Shown: in pieces, positions 26,085 through 34,958 of the stretch | Numbering within the stretch: position 1 is the first letter of the stretch | Layout: the number at the start of each line of letters is the position of its first letter | Assembly: GCF_011634835.1 (NCBI RefSeq) | Contig: NZ_SIRP01000001.1 | Location: forward strand, 1,748,780 to 1,812,779 | Source: Isoptericola sp. BMS4 | GTDB taxonomy: Bacteria > Actinomycetota > Actinomycetes > Actinomycetales > Cellulomonadaceae | Direction of reading: 5' to 3' | Length of the DNA stretch: 64,000 nt | Notes under the pieces: model-generated | The model's database searches: none | The model's input: only the letters and a program-made list of their open reading frames with translations | Told to the model about the DNA's origin: nothing | Position numbers and translations under genes: made by a program

Positions 26085-26654
26085 TCAGCCCCGGTCCGCC
26101 AGCCGCACGAACAGCCCCGGGTAGTCCACGACGAACCCGTCGGCGTCCACGGTGATCTCGGCCCGGAAGTCCGAGTCGAGCGACTCGTACAGGTAGCGGT
26201 CGTCCGCCAGGCGGGTGTACCGCTGCGGGTCGGGCGCCACCGTCAGCTCAGGCGTGACGTACGCGGTGACGATCTCGGCGGAGGCGCCGACGACGAGCTC
26301 GAGACGCCGGATCGGCAGCGTGTTCGTGAACGGGCTGAACGCCAGGTCGATGTCGATCGCGCCGTCCAGGTCGGGCCGGTCGACGCCGTCCGCCTGCCAT
26401 CCCGGCCCCGGGTGCTCGGCCTGCGCCGCGCCGTCCTGCCCGCCGCCCGCCCGGGAGAGGTCGAGCGTCCTGCCGCTCGAGGAGCGCGCCCGCAGCGCGC
26501 GGAAGCCCCACCCGGTGTCCAGCTCGACCGCGTACTCCACCCGCTCGGGCCCGAGGTCGACGACGGACCGTGCGCGCCACCGGTCGTCGCGGGGCAGGAG
26601 GTCGAGGTGCTCGACGCTGCCGGTGGTCGTTCCTCGCCATGCGTACGTGGTCAA
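26085..26654 (-). CDS. Putative glycolipid-binding protein (DUF1089/COG3554 type)
   Basis: This 189-residue protein shows the family layout: YAWRGTTTGSVEHLDL at the N-terminus, YAVELDTGWGFRALRA near 40, the FTNTLPIRRLEL core near 110 and the late LYESLDSDFRAEITVDADGF with VVDYPGLF. Family members fold as a lipocalin-like barrel; the Pseudomonas structure suggested glycolipid binding, function unproven. The start is a TTG at 26654, chosen because an excellent GAGGAGG ribosome site lies about eight bases before it and the protein then begins at the conserved W-R-G. Confidence 0.8.
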   Translation of the reverse strand: MTTYAWRGTTTGSVEHLDLLPRDDRWRARSVVDLGPERVEYAVELDTGWGFRALRARSSSGRTLDLSRAGGGQDGAAQAEHPGPGWQADGVDRPDLDGAIDIDLAFSPFTNTLPIRRLELVVGASAEIVTAYVTPELTVAPDPQRYTRLADDRYLYESLDSDFRAEITVDADGFVVDYPGLFVRLADRG

Positions 26655-26758
26655 CGCTGCCCCTCCTCGGCCGGTCCTCAGCCCGCATCCCGACCCAGCA
26701 TCCCGGACGACGCGCCGTCCTGCCCGGCGGGACCGGTGCGGCCGGTAGATTCGTCCGC

Positions 26759-27184
26759 ATGAGCGACGACGAGCCCCCGGCGGGCGAGCGGGCGGACCGG
26801 CTGCCCGTCGACCTGGACCAGATGTTCGACCTCGCCCGCGCGGGCGCCGACCTGCTGCTCGAGTTCGTGGACGCGGGCGTCCCCGCCGACCACGCGGACG
26901 CGGCCGGCAACACGCTGCTCATGCTCGCCGCCTACCACGGCCATGCCGGGCTCGTGCGGGGCCTGGCCGCGCGGGGCGCCGACGTCGACCGCGTCAACGC
27001 GCGCGGCCAGGCGCCCCTGGCCGGTGCGGTGTTCAAGGGGGCCGACGACGTCGTCGCGGCCCTCCAGGCCGCGGGCGCCGACCCCGACGCCGGGACACCC
27101 AGCGCCCGGGACACGGCGCAGATGTTCGGCCGCACGCTGCCCGCGCCGCCGTCGCCGGGTCCGGCGGGCGGGCGGGGGGAGTAG
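26759..27184 (+). CDS. Ankyrin repeat protein
   Basis: This 141-residue protein contains about three ankyrin repeats between residues 20 and 115: [40 protein letters not shown] then [20 protein letters not shown], and [18 protein letters not shown]. Ankyrin repeats mediate protein-protein contacts; no partner is evident. The ATG follows the -10 box TAGATT (26746-26751) by seven bases, predicting a leaderless mRNA. It is 31 bases upstream of prfB, which has its own -10 box. Confidence 0.88.
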   Translation: MSDDEPPAGERADRLPVDLDQMFDLARAGADLLLEFVDAGVPADHADAAGNTLLMLAAYHGHAGLVRGLAARGADVDRVNARGQAPLAGAVFKGADDVVAALQAAGADPDAGTPSARDTAQMFGRTLPAPPSPGPAGGRGE

Positions 27185-27215
27185 CACCCCCGGGCCGCGG
27201 GTAACCTTGAATGTC

Positions 27216-28331
27216 GTGGCCACCATCGACTTCCCCGCAGAGATCAAGGCGCTCCGCGCCACCCTCGAGTCCATCGAGGCCGTGAGCGACCCCACCGTGC
27301 TGCAGGCGAAGATCGCGGACCTGTCCGAGCAGGCCGCGGCACCGGACCTGTGGGACGACCCCGAGCAGGGGCAGAAGGTCGCCTCGGCGCTGTCGACGGC
27401 CCAGAACGAGCTGGCGCGCGTCGAGCGCCTCGGCCAGCGCATCGCCGACGTGGAGACGCTGGTCGAGCTCGGCCAGGAGATGGACGACGAGGACTCGCTC
27501 ACCGAGGCCGAGGCGGAGGTCGCGGCGATCCGCAAGGACCTCGACCTGCTCGAGGTACGCACCCTGCTGTCCGGCGAGTACGACGCCCGCGAGGCCGTCG
27601 TCACCATCCGCGCCGGCGCGGGCGGCGTCGACGCCGCGGACTTCGCCGAGATGCTCATGCGCATGTACCTGCGGTGGGCCGAGCGGCACGGCTACCCCAC
27701 GAAGGTCATGGACACCTCCTACGCGGAGGAGGCGGGCCTGAAGTCCGCGACGTTCGAGGTGAACGCGCCGTACGCGTTCGGGAACCTGTCCGTCGAGGCC
27801 GGCACGCACCGCCTCGTGCGCATCTCGCCGTTCGACAACCAGGGCCGCCGGCAGACGTCGTTCGCCGCGGTGGAGGTCGTCCCGCTCATCGAGCAGACCG
27901 ACCACATCGAGATCCCCGAGTCGGACCTCAAGATCGACGTCTTCCGCTCGTCCGGCCCGGGCGGGCAGTCCGTGAACACCACCGACTCGGCCGTGCGCAT
28001 GACGCACATCCCCACGGGGACCGTCGTGTCGATGCAGAACGAGAAGTCGCAGATCCAGAACCGCGCCGCGGCGCTGCGCGTCATGCAGTCCCGCCTGCTC
28101 CTGATCCGCCAGGAGGAGGAGGCCGCGAAGAAGAAGGAGCTCGCCGGCGACATCAAGGCGAGCTGGGGCGACCAGATGCGCTCCTACGTGCTGCAGCCGT
28201 ACCAGATGGTCAAGGACCTGCGCACGGAGCACGAGTCCGGCAACACGCAGGCCGTGTTCGACGGCGCCATCGACGACTTCATCGAGGCGGGCGTCCGCTG
28301 GCGCCGCTCGGGCGGCGGCGCCGCCTCCTGA
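27216..28331 (+). CDS. prfB: Peptide chain release factor 2
   Basis: This 371-residue protein is RF2: the stop-codon recognition tripeptide SPF is in [16 protein letters not shown] and the peptidyl-hydrolysis GGQ motif is in [20 protein letters not shown]. It ends translation at UGA and UAA. The GTG at 27216 follows TAACCT (27202-27207) by eight bases. There is no in-frame UGA and no CUU-U slip site near the start, so the programmed +1 frameshift of E. coli prfB is absent. The prfB-ftsE-ftsX-smpB order is the standard actinobacterial one. Confidence 0.96.
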   Translation: MATIDFPAEIKALRATLESIEAVSDPTVLQAKIADLSEQAAAPDLWDDPEQGQKVASALSTAQNELARVERLGQRIADVETLVELGQEMDDEDSLTEAEAEVAAIRKDLDLLEVRTLLSGEYDAREAVVTIRAGAGGVDAADFAEMLMRMYLRWAERHGYPTKVMDTSYAEEAGLKSATFEVNAPYAFGNLSVEAGTHRLVRISPFDNQGRRQTSFAAVEVVPLIEQTDHIEIPESDLKIDVFRSSGPGGQSVNTTDSAVRMTHIPTGTVVSMQNEKSQIQNRAAALRVMQSRLLLIRQEEEAAKKKELAGDIKASWGDQMRSYVLQPYQMVKDLRTEHESGNTQAVFDGAIDDFIEAGVRWRRSGGGAAS

Positions 28332-28512
28332 CCTGCGCGGACCCGCCGGCCGGAGGCGCGGCGCGGTCCGGAGCACGTCGCCCCGGGCAACCGGAGGAAG
28401 CCGGACACACCGGCGTGTCCTTCCCGTGACGCGCCCCGCGCGGTGCGAGTCTCGGAGCCGGACGGCACAGGCCCGAGGGTCGTGCGGCCGGTGACGGTGA
28501 GGAGGTCGCGTC

Positions 28513-29499
28513 GTGATCCGTTTCGAGAACGTCTCGAAGGTCTACGCACGCGGGGCGCGCCCCGCGCTCGAGGACGTGACCGTCGACGTCGCGCGCGGGG
28601 AGTTCGTGTTCCTCGTCGGTGCGTCCGGGTCCGGCAAGTCCACCTTCCTGCGCCTGGTGTACCGCGAGGAGCGCCCCACGGGCGGCACCGTGTACGTGGC
28701 CGGGCGCGACCTCTCGCGGCTGTCCAGCTGGAAGGTCCCGTCCCTGCGCCGCAGCATCGGCGTCGTCTTCCAGGACTTCCGGCTGCTGCCCGGCAAGACC
28801 GTCTACGAGAACGTGGCCTTCGCGCTGCAGGTCATCGGCAAGCCCCGGCACACGATCAAGACGACGGTGCCGGAGGTGCTGGAGATGGTGGGCCTGGACG
28901 GCAAGGAGAAGCGGATGCCGCACGAGCTGTCCGGCGGGGAGCAGCAGCGCGTCGCCATCGCGCGCGCCTTCGTCAACCGCCCGCAGATCCTGCTCGCCGA
29001 CGAGCCCACCGGAAACCTGGACCCCACCACCTCGCTCGGGATCATGCGCCTGCTCGACCGCATCAACAGCACGGGGACCACCGTGGTCATGGCCACGCAC
29101 GACGACGAGATCGTCAACGAGATGCGCAAGCGCGTGGTGGAGCTCTCCACCGGTGCGGTGGTGCGCGACGAGGCCAACGCCGGGTACGGCCAGCGCGAGC
29201 CGATCCTGCCGGCCGTCGGGCAGACGCCGGTGCTGGACGCCCCGGGCCGCGACGCCCCCGCGCGCCCGCCGCGCGTGCGGGTCACGCCCGAGCCCGCCGA
29301 CCTCGAGGCGGAGCGCGCCGCGGAGGTGGCCGCCGCCCGGGCGACGCCGGACGACACCCCGGACGACCCGACCGCGCCGCACGTCGAGGTGCCCGCGCAC
29401 GCCGAGCCTGTCGAGCACGACTCCGCGGAGGCGGTGGTGCAGCGCGTGCTGCGCGAGCGCGACACGGCCACGGCGGCCCGCGCCGGACGGGAGGCCTGA
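28513..29499 (+). CDS. ftsE: Cell-division ATP-binding protein FtsE with a long C-terminal extension
   Basis: Residues 1 to ~225 are a complete FtsE ABC ATPase: Walker [16 protein letters not shown]-loop VVFQDFRLL, signature [16 protein letters not shown] and Walker [14 protein letters not shown]. With FtsX it couples septal peptidoglycan hydrolase activation to division. The protein is 328 residues, whereas FtsE is normally ~230; the extra ~100 residues are Pro/Ala/Asp/Glu-rich, end in a charged helix ([20 protein letters not shown]) and have no domain I recognise. The start has a GAGGAGG ribosome site. In the 181 bases after prfB (28332-28512) a small inverted repeat (GGACAC/GTGTCC near 28405-28425) is the only structure seen. 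Confidence 0.95.
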   Translation: MIRFENVSKVYARGARPALEDVTVDVARGEFVFLVGASGSGKSTFLRLVYREERPTGGTVYVAGRDLSRLSSWKVPSLRRSIGVVFQDFRLLPGKTVYENVAFALQVIGKPRHTIKTTVPEVLEMVGLDGKEKRMPHELSGGEQQRVAIARAFVNRPQILLADEPTGNLDPTTSLGIMRLLDRINSTGTTVVMATHDDEIVNEMRKRVVELSTGAVVRDEANAGYGQREPILPAVGQTPVLDAPGRDAPARPPRVRVTPEPADLEAERAAEVAAARATPDDTPDDPTAPHVEVPAHAEPVEHDSAEAVVQRVLRERDTATAARAGREA

Positions 29500-29501
29500 G
29501 C

Positions 29502-30413
29502 GTGCGCCTGCAGTTCGTCCTGACCGAGGTCCTCCACGGCCTGCGACGCAACGCGTCGATGGTCGTGTCCGTGATCCTCGTGACGTTCGTGTCGCTGACC
29601 TTCGTGGGCGCCGCGGCGCTGCTGCAGATGCAGGTCGGCAAGCTCAAGGGCGACTGGTACGACCTGGTCGAGGTGTCGGTCTTCCTGTGCCCGGAGGGGT
29701 CCACGGCGCCGACCTGCGCCGACGGCGAGGCCACCGACAAGCAGATCGACGCCGTCGAGCAGGTGATCGACACCGAGCTGGCCGACGTGGTCGACACGAC
29801 GTACTTCGAGTCGAAGGCGGACGCGTTCGAGTCGTTCACCGAGCTGTACCCCGACGGGTACCAGGGCACGCAGCTCACCGAGGACGACATGCAGGCGTCG
29901 TTCCGGCTGAAGCTGGTGGACCCGGAGCAGTACCAGGTCGTCGCCGACGTGCTGGAGGGCCGCTCCGGGGTCGAGGTCGTGGAGGACCAGCGCGCCGTCT
30001 TCGAGCCGCTGTTCGTCGCACTGAGCCGCGCCTCGATGCTCGCGGCCGGCCTCGCGGGCGTGATGCTGCTCGCCGCGGTCCTGCTCATCACCACCACGAT
30101 CCGGCTGTCGGCCGTCTCGCGGCGCCGGGAGACCGGCATCATGCGGCTCGTCGGCGCGTCGAACCTGTTCGTGCAGCTGCCGTTCATGCTCGAGGGCGCG
30201 ATCGCGGCGCTGGTGGGCGCGCTGCTGGCGGTGGGCGGGCTGTGGCTCGCGGTGCAGTACCTGGTCACCGACTGGCTGCAGGACGCGGTCGACTGGGTGG
30301 CGTACGTCGACGTGGGGGACGTGCTCGCCGTCGCACCGCTGCTGATCGGCATCGCGGTGCTGCTCGCGGTGGTGTCGTCGGTCGTGACGCTGAACCGGTA
30401 CACGAGGGTCTGA
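29502..30413 (+). CDS. ftsX: Cell-division permease-like protein FtsX
   Basis: This 303-residue protein has the FtsX layout: one TM near residues 20-45 (MVVSVILVTFVSLTFVGAAA), an extracellular domain of ~120 residues containing two Cys (FLCPEGSTAPTCADG) and three C-terminal TMs, with SRRRETGIMRLVGASNLFV between them. The extracellular loop binds and activates a coiled-coil hydrolase or its regulator. The GTG starts two bases after the ftsE stop. The gene just downstream encodes a coiled-coil M23 peptidase, a likely partner. Confidence 0.95.
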   Translation: MRLQFVLTEVLHGLRRNASMVVSVILVTFVSLTFVGAAALLQMQVGKLKGDWYDLVEVSVFLCPEGSTAPTCADGEATDKQIDAVEQVIDTELADVVDTTYFESKADAFESFTELYPDGYQGTQLTEDDMQASFRLKLVDPEQYQVVADVLEGRSGVEVVEDQRAVFEPLFVALSRASMLAAGLAGVMLLAAVLLITTTIRLSAVSRRRETGIMRLVGASNLFVQLPFMLEGAIAALVGALLAVGGLWLAVQYLVTDWLQDAVDWVAYVDVGDVLAVAPLLIGIAVLLAVVSSVVTLNRYTRV

Positions 30414-30434
30414 GGTCGTATGACGGAGGCATCG

Positions 30435-31916
30435 ATGGCGAGGTCCGAGGCTCGTGGGCCGGGCAGGCGGGGGTGGGCGCGCGTCGTCGGCGCGCTCCTG
30501 GCGGTCGGGCTCGTGCTGACGGGGACGACGACGGCGGTCGCCGACGACATCGACGACCAGCGGGCCGCGGCGGAGGCCGAGCAGCGCGCCAAGGAGCGCG
30601 AGCGCGACGAGCTCCAGCACGAGCTCGAGGACACCAACGCGAAGTACAGCCAGGCCGTCCTCGACCTCAACGAGGTTGAGGGCCGGCTGCCGGTGGCGCA
30701 GGCGGAGCTGGCGGCCGCGCAGGCCGAGCTCGAGGAGGCGCGCCGCAAGGCGGCGATCCTCGCCCAGCGGCTCGCGGACGCCGAGGAGGAGGAGTCCGCG
30801 GTCTCGGCCCAGATCGAGGACGGCGAGGGCAAGGTGGCCGCCGCCCGCGCGGACATCGTCGAGATGGCGCGGCAGGCCTACCGCGGTGGCGACGACCCGA
30901 GCACGGTCGGGATCGTGACCGGGGCGCAGTCCACGAGCGAGTTCCTCGACGAGTACGCCGTCTCGTCGTCGGCCGCCCGCAGCCAGGCGCGCACGCTGTC
31001 CGAGCTGCAGGAGGCCGAGGCGGTCGCGAAGAATCAGCAGGCGCGTCTGGACGCCATCCGGGCCACGATCGCTGAGCTGAAGAAGGAGGCGGACGAGAAC
31101 GTCGCCGCCGCCGAGCGCGCCGAGCGCGAGGCCCAGGACCGCAAGGCCGAGGTGGAGCGCCTCATCGCGCAGCAGAAGAAGCTCAAGGCGTCGATCGCGG
31201 ACCAGCGCGACACGGCCCTCGAGGAGATCCAGGCCAACGAGCAGGAGCAGGCGAACCTCGAGGCCGAGCTCAAGCAGATCATCAAGAAGCAGAAGGCGCG
31301 TGACGCCCGGCTGGCCGAGCAGCGCCGCAAGGCCGAGGAGGCGGAGCGCCGCCGCGCCGCCGCGGAGGCGGAGGCCGAGGCGGAGCGGGACTCCGGCGGT
31401 TCGGGAGGCGGTTCCTCGGGCGGCGGCTCGTCGTCCGGGGGCGGGTCCTCCGACGGCGGGTCGTCGAGCGGCGGCTCGTCCGGCGGGGGATCGTCGTCGG
31501 GCGGTTCCTCGGGACCGTTCTTCGGCTGGCCGACGAACTACCACGTGGTGACGAGCTCGTACGGCATGCGGTTCCACCCGACGCTGGGCTACTGGCGCCT
31601 GCACGCGGGGACCGACATCCGCACCTACTGCGGGACGCCGATCTACGCCGCGCAGAGCGGGTACGTGGAGAAGGCCTACTACGGCAGCGGGCCGGGTAAC
31701 AACGTGCTCATCAACCACGGCACGTACCGGGGCGACAACGTCATGTCGCGGTACCTGCACATGTCCTACGACACGGTCAGCGTGGGGGAGTACGTCGACG
31801 AGGGCGAGGTCATCGGGTACTCGGGCACCACGGGCACGTCGTCCGCGTGCCACCTGCACTTCGAGACGTACGTCAACGGCAGCACCGTCGACCCCATGAG
31901 CGGCTGGCTGAACTGA
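30435..31916 (+). CDS. Coiled-coil M23 family peptidoglycan endopeptidase (FtsEX partner candidate)
   Basis: This ~493-residue exported protein has a signal peptide (residues ~15-40, [20 protein letters not shown]), a long Ala/Glu/Lys/Arg coiled coil to ~residue 320, a Gly/Ser linker (~325-365) and an M23 LytM domain with HAGTDI near 398 and HLHFE near 472, the zinc ligands of active members. It should cut peptide crosslinks in the wall. The gene order ftsE-ftsX-M23 resembles the EnvC/RipC logic in which FtsEX moves the coiled coil to expose the active site. The ATG at 30435 is chosen for its GGAGG ribosome site; an ATG at 30420 is five codons earlier. Confidence 0.92.
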   Translation: MARSEARGPGRRGWARVVGALLAVGLVLTGTTTAVADDIDDQRAAAEAEQRAKERERDELQHELEDTNAKYSQAVLDLNEVEGRLPVAQAELAAAQAELEEARRKAAILAQRLADAEEEESAVSAQIEDGEGKVAAARADIVEMARQAYRGGDDPSTVGIVTGAQSTSEFLDEYAVSSSAARSQARTLSELQEAEAVAKNQQARLDAIRATIAELKKEADENVAAAERAEREAQDRKAEVERLIAQQKKLKASIADQRDTALEEIQANEQEQANLEAELKQIIKKQKARDARLAEQRRKAEEAERRRAAAEAEAEAERDSGGSGGGSSGGGSSSGGGSSDGGSSSGGSSGGGSSSGGSSGPFFGWPTNYHVVTSSYGMRFHPTLGYWRLHAGTDIRTYCGTPIYAAQSGYVEKAYYGSGPGNNVLINHGTYRGDNVMSRYLHMSYDTVSVGEYVDEGEVIGYSGTTGTSSACHLHFETYVNGSTVDPMSGWLN

Positions 31917-31998
31917 CCGGCGACCTCGCGAAATACGCTGGTGGCCCGCCCGCGTTCCCGTATCCTGGGACGTCGCGACCACCCGGGAGGAGGAGCCG

Positions 31999-32502
31999 AT
32001 GTCCAGCAAGGCCAAGGGCGCCAAGAAGAAGCAGCAGGCCGACCCGCGCCAGGTCGTGGCGAACAACAAGAAGGCCCGCCACGACTACGTGATCGAGGAC
32101 GTCCTCGAGGCCGGCATCGTGCTGTCCGGGACCGAGGTCAAGGCGCTGCGGATGGGGCGCGCCTCGCTCGTCGACGGGTACGTCGCCGTCGACCACGACG
32201 AGGCGTGGCTGGAGAACGTCCACATCCCCGAGTACTTCCAGGGGACGTGGAACAACCACGCGCCCAAGCGCAAGCGCAAGCTCCTGCTGCACCGCGACGA
32301 GATCGACCGGCTCGGCGTGCGGTCGCGGGAGAAGGGGCACACGATCGTGCCGCTGCGGCTGTACTTCCTCGACGGACGCGCCAAGGTGGAGATCGCCCTG
32401 GCCCGAGGCAAGAAGGAGTACGACAAGCGCCAGACCCTGCGCGAGAAGCAGGACATGCGCGAGGCGCAGCGGGCGATGCGGCGCCACGAGCTGCTCGGCT
32501 GA
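31999..32502 (+). CDS. smpB: SsrA-binding protein SmpB
   Basis: This 167-residue protein has the SmpB barrel ([40 protein letters not shown]), the tmRNA-binding segment [20 protein letters not shown] and the basic tail [20 protein letters not shown]. It escorts tmRNA into stalled ribosomes. A GGAGGAGGAG ribosome site lies just before the ATG. The ssrA gene follows 177 bases downstream. Confidence 0.97.
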   Translation: MSSKAKGAKKKQQADPRQVVANNKKARHDYVIEDVLEAGIVLSGTEVKALRMGRASLVDGYVAVDHDEAWLENVHIPEYFQGTWNNHAPKRKRKLLLHRDEIDRLGVRSREKGHTIVPLRLYFLDGRAKVEIALARGKKEYDKRQTLREKQDMREAQRAMRRHELLG

Positions 32503-32679
32503 GACGGAGGCGAAGCGCAGGCTCCGCCGACATGAGGAACGCCTGAGACGGAGGCGCAGCGGCGGTCCGCGGCTGCGGGCACGTGCGGAAATATCGGTGC
32601 GTCCCGCGGCGTTCATCCACTACGATGGACACGTCCGCAGCCCACGGTCCGCCGTGGGACGGGCTTTGACAACACCACA

Positions 32680-33047
32680 GGGGCTGATCGGTTTCGACGG
32701 TGGTCGTGCTTCGAGGAGAAGCGGGCCGAGGATGCAGGCTCATCTCGTAAACGCCTTGCCTGCGACCTTATAGGTGCCGATAACAAGCGCACCGACTTCG
32801 CCCTCGCCGCCTGAGCGAGCTCCGAAGTCCGTGAGCCCGGGAGTGCTCTCGACCCGGTAGCTCACGTCATCTAGAGAGCCACTGCTCGTCGCCCTCGTCA
32901 CCGGGGCGGCGGGGACACTCAGGTGACTGGGCCTGTCCGCACCTTGTCTGCGTGAGTGCGGGGGCCGAGAAAATCACAGCAGACTGCGCCCGGAGAAGTC
33001 CTCGAAAAGCGCTACCGGACCCGGGTTCGATTCCCGGCAGCTCCACC
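32680..33047 (+). ncRNA. ssrA: Transfer-messenger RNA (tmRNA)
   Basis: The 5' end GGGGCTGATCGG pairs with the 3' CAGCTCC of the acceptor arm, and the TPsiC arm GGGTTCGATTCCCGG is present near 33022-33036. The tag reading frame begins at the resume codon GCC at 32776 and runs to TGA at 32812-32814, giving the tag ADNKRTDFALAA. The ALAA end is the ClpXP/ClpAP degradation signal. tmRNA rescues ribosomes stalled on broken mRNAs with SmpB. A possible -10 TACGAT lies at 32621-32626, which would leave a 5' leader to be trimmed by RNase P. The upstream gap 32503-32679 also holds an 18-nt direct repeat (32500-32517 and 32544-32561). Confidence 0.96.
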
Positions 33048-33056
33048 CCTCCGCGA

Positions 33057-33088
33057 CGGCCCCGCCGGCTCACCAGCCGGCGGGGCCG
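33057..33088. terminator. Intrinsic terminator-like hairpin after ssrA
   Basis: Perfect 14-bp arms 33057-33070 and 33075-33088 close a 4-nt CACC loop, ten bases after the tmRNA end. GC-rich hairpins with no T-tract are usual terminators in this group. Confidence 0.8.
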
Positions 33089-33120
33089 TCGTCGTGCCGT
33101 CTCCGGCCAGGAGAGTTCGT

Positions 33121-33126
33121 TAGGGT
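33121..33126 (+). promoter_or_regulatory. -10 box of a leaderless promoter for the hexosaminidase gene
   Basis: TAGGGT sits seven bases before the ATG at 33134. The in-frame GTG at 33125 overlaps this box and so is an unlikely start. Confidence 0.5.
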
Positions 33127-33133
33127 GGCTTTC

Positions 33134-34954
33134 ATGTCGGATCCCAGGACTCTCGGACTGCTGCCCGCGCCCGCGGACGCCACTCGCCTCGACGGCGACG
33201 TCACCCTGCCGGCACGCGTGCTGCTGCGCGCCGAGCCGGCGCTGGCACCCGCCGCCCGGTGGTGGCGCCGGGTCGTCGAGGAGTCGTCCCAGGCCGAGGT
33301 CGTGCCCCTCGCCCCCGGCACGCCGGAGGCCGTCGACGTGACGTTCGGCCTGGATCCGGACGTGGCGGCGGGCGGGTACCGGCTGACCGTCGGGGGAGCG
33401 GACGGCGGGGCGGCCGTCGCCGTGGCCGCGGCCGACCTGGCCGGGGCGTTCGCCGCGGCGCAGACGCTGCGCCAGCTCGCGGGGCCGTCCGCGTACCGCC
33501 GCGCCGGGTCCGCGCCCGCGCCCACCCTCCCGTGCTGCCGGATCGCCGACGCCCCGCGCTTCGAGTGGCGCGGCGTGCTCCTCGACGTCGCCCGCCACTT
33601 CCTGCCGAAGGCCGACGTCCTGCGGTTCGTCGACCTCGCCGCGGCGCACCACCTCAACGTCGTGCAGCTGCACCTGGTCGACGACCAGGGCTGGCGCTTC
33701 GAGTCGCGCCGGTTCCCCCGCCTCACGGAGGTCGGCTCGTGGCGCGAGGAGTCGACCGTCGGCACCTGGCGCACGGGCCACGGCGACGGCCGTCCCCACG
33801 GCGGGTTCTACACCCAGGACGACCTGCGCGAGATCGACGCGTACGCGCGCGAGCGCGGCGTCATGGTGGTGCCGGAGATCGACGTCCCGGGCCACGCGGA
33901 GGCGGCGCTGGCCGCCTACCCCCACCTCGCGTCGCGGCCGGGCCCCCACGAGGTGCGCACCACGTGGGGCATCAGCACGGACGTCCTGGCACCGACGGAC
34001 GAGGCGGTGGACTTCTTCGCCGAGCTCCTGGACGAGGTCTGCGAGGTCTTCGACGCCCCCTTCGTCGCGATCGGCGGCGACGAGGTGCCGACCACGGCGT
34101 GGCGGGAGCGGGTGGACCTCGTCGAGCGCGCCGCGCGCCTCGGCTACCGCACGGCCGACGGCGAGGGCGACGTGGCCCGGCTGCACGGCTGGTTCCTGGC
34201 ACGGTTGGCCGAGCACCTGCACGACCGCGGCCGCCGCGCCGTCGTCTGGGACGAGGGGCTGTGCCCGGACCTGCCCCGGGACACCGTCGTGACCTGCTGG
34301 CGCGGCTGGGCCGTCGCCGCGGACGCGCTCGCGGCGGGGCACGACGTCGTCCTCGCCCCGGAGCAGGTGACCTACCTCGACCACCGCGCGGGCGACGGCC
34401 CGGACGAGCCGATCCCCGTCGGCTTCCTGCGGACGGTCGAGGACGTCTACGGGTTCGAGCCGCTGCCCGCCGCGTTCCGGGCCGAGCGCCCCGACCTGGA
34501 GGGCGCGGACGCGGGCCGGGTGCTGGGCGGGCAGGCGCAGGTCTGGGCCGAGCACCTCGACTCCGTGCGCCGCGTGGACTACGCCGCGTACCCGCGGCTG
34601 GCCGCGTTCGCCGAGGCCGTGTGGTCACCGTCCCGGGACGGAGACCGAGGCCGGGCCGACGGCGAGCAGGGCCGCGCGCCGGGTGGCCCGGCGTCGGCGG
34701 AGTTCCTGGAGCGGCTGCGGACCCACCACCTGCCCCGGCTGGACGCCGCCGGCGTGGAGTACCGGCCGCTCGACGGGCCGCTGCCGTGGCAGCGCCGTCC
34801 CGGGGTCGCGGGCCACCCGCGCGACCTCGCCGCGGAGCTCGCGGCCGGGGGCTGGGCGGGTGTCGGCGGCTGGGTCGAGGGCCGGGAGGGGCCGGAGGCG
34901 TCCGTCGCGCCGGCGGGACGGACGAGCCCCACCGACGGCGCCGCGGCGGGCTGA
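33134..34954 (+). CDS. Family 20 beta-N-acetylhexosaminidase, apparently cytosolic
   Basis: This ~606-residue protein has a GH20b-like N-terminal domain (1 to ~125) and the GH20 barrel: RFEWRGVLLDVARHFLP near 140, VVQLHLVDDQGWRFES near 175, VVPEIDVPGHAEAALAAYPH near 250 and the catalytic Asp-Glu pair in FVAIGGDEVPTTAW near 315. It removes terminal GlcNAc from chitooligosaccharides or muropeptide sugars. No signal peptide is visible, so it probably acts on imported oligosaccharides. The ATG at 33134 follows TAGGGT (33121-33126) by seven bases, which favours it over a GTG at 33125. The downstream ROK kinase and NagB complete the GlcNAc route. Confidence 0.93.
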   Translation: MSDPRTLGLLPAPADATRLDGDVTLPARVLLRAEPALAPAARWWRRVVEESSQAEVVPLAPGTPEAVDVTFGLDPDVAAGGYRLTVGGADGGAAVAVAAADLAGAFAAAQTLRQLAGPSAYRRAGSAPAPTLPCCRIADAPRFEWRGVLLDVARHFLPKADVLRFVDLAAAHHLNVVQLHLVDDQGWRFESRRFPRLTEVGSWREESTVGTWRTGHGDGRPHGGFYTQDDLREIDAYARERGVMVVPEIDVPGHAEAALAAYPHLASRPGPHEVRTTWGISTDVLAPTDEAVDFFAELLDEVCEVFDAPFVAIGGDEVPTTAWRERVDLVERAARLGYRTADGEGDVARLHGWFLARLAEHLHDRGRRAVVWDEGLCPDLPRDTVVTCWRGWAVAADALAAGHDVVLAPEQVTYLDHRAGDGPDEPIPVGFLRTVEDVYGFEPLPAAFRAERPDLEGADAGRVLGGQAQVWAEHLDSVRRVDYAAYPRLAAFAEAVWSPSRDGDRGRADGEQGRAPGGPASAEFLERLRTHHLPRLDAAGVEYRPLDGPLPWQRRPGVAGHPRDLAAELAAGGWAGVGGWVEGREGPEASVAPAGRTSPTDGAAAG

Positions 34955-34958
34955 CGCG

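Noticed and set aside
27190..27320. Programmed +1 frameshift in prfB
   Set aside because: The frame is continuous from the GTG at 27216 with no early UGA or slip site.
31400..31512. Repetitive GGC/TCG-rich stretch as a DNA repeat element
   Set aside because: It encodes the Gly/Ser linker of the M23 peptidase and is explained by the protein.
28803..32069. A 1088-codon open frame on the - strand
   Set aside because: It is antisense to ftsE, ftsX, the M23 gene and the smpB start, all of which are clear family members.
32500..32561. 18-nt direct repeat after smpB as a mobile-element target duplication
   Set aside because: Copies are 44 bases apart with nothing element-like between, and differ at one base. 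Recorded in the ssrA entry but not interpreted.
32664..32670. TTTGACA just before the tmRNA 5' end as a -35 box
   Set aside because: It is only about ten bases before the mature 5' end, so it cannot drive ssrA. It is more likely part of the precursor leader.
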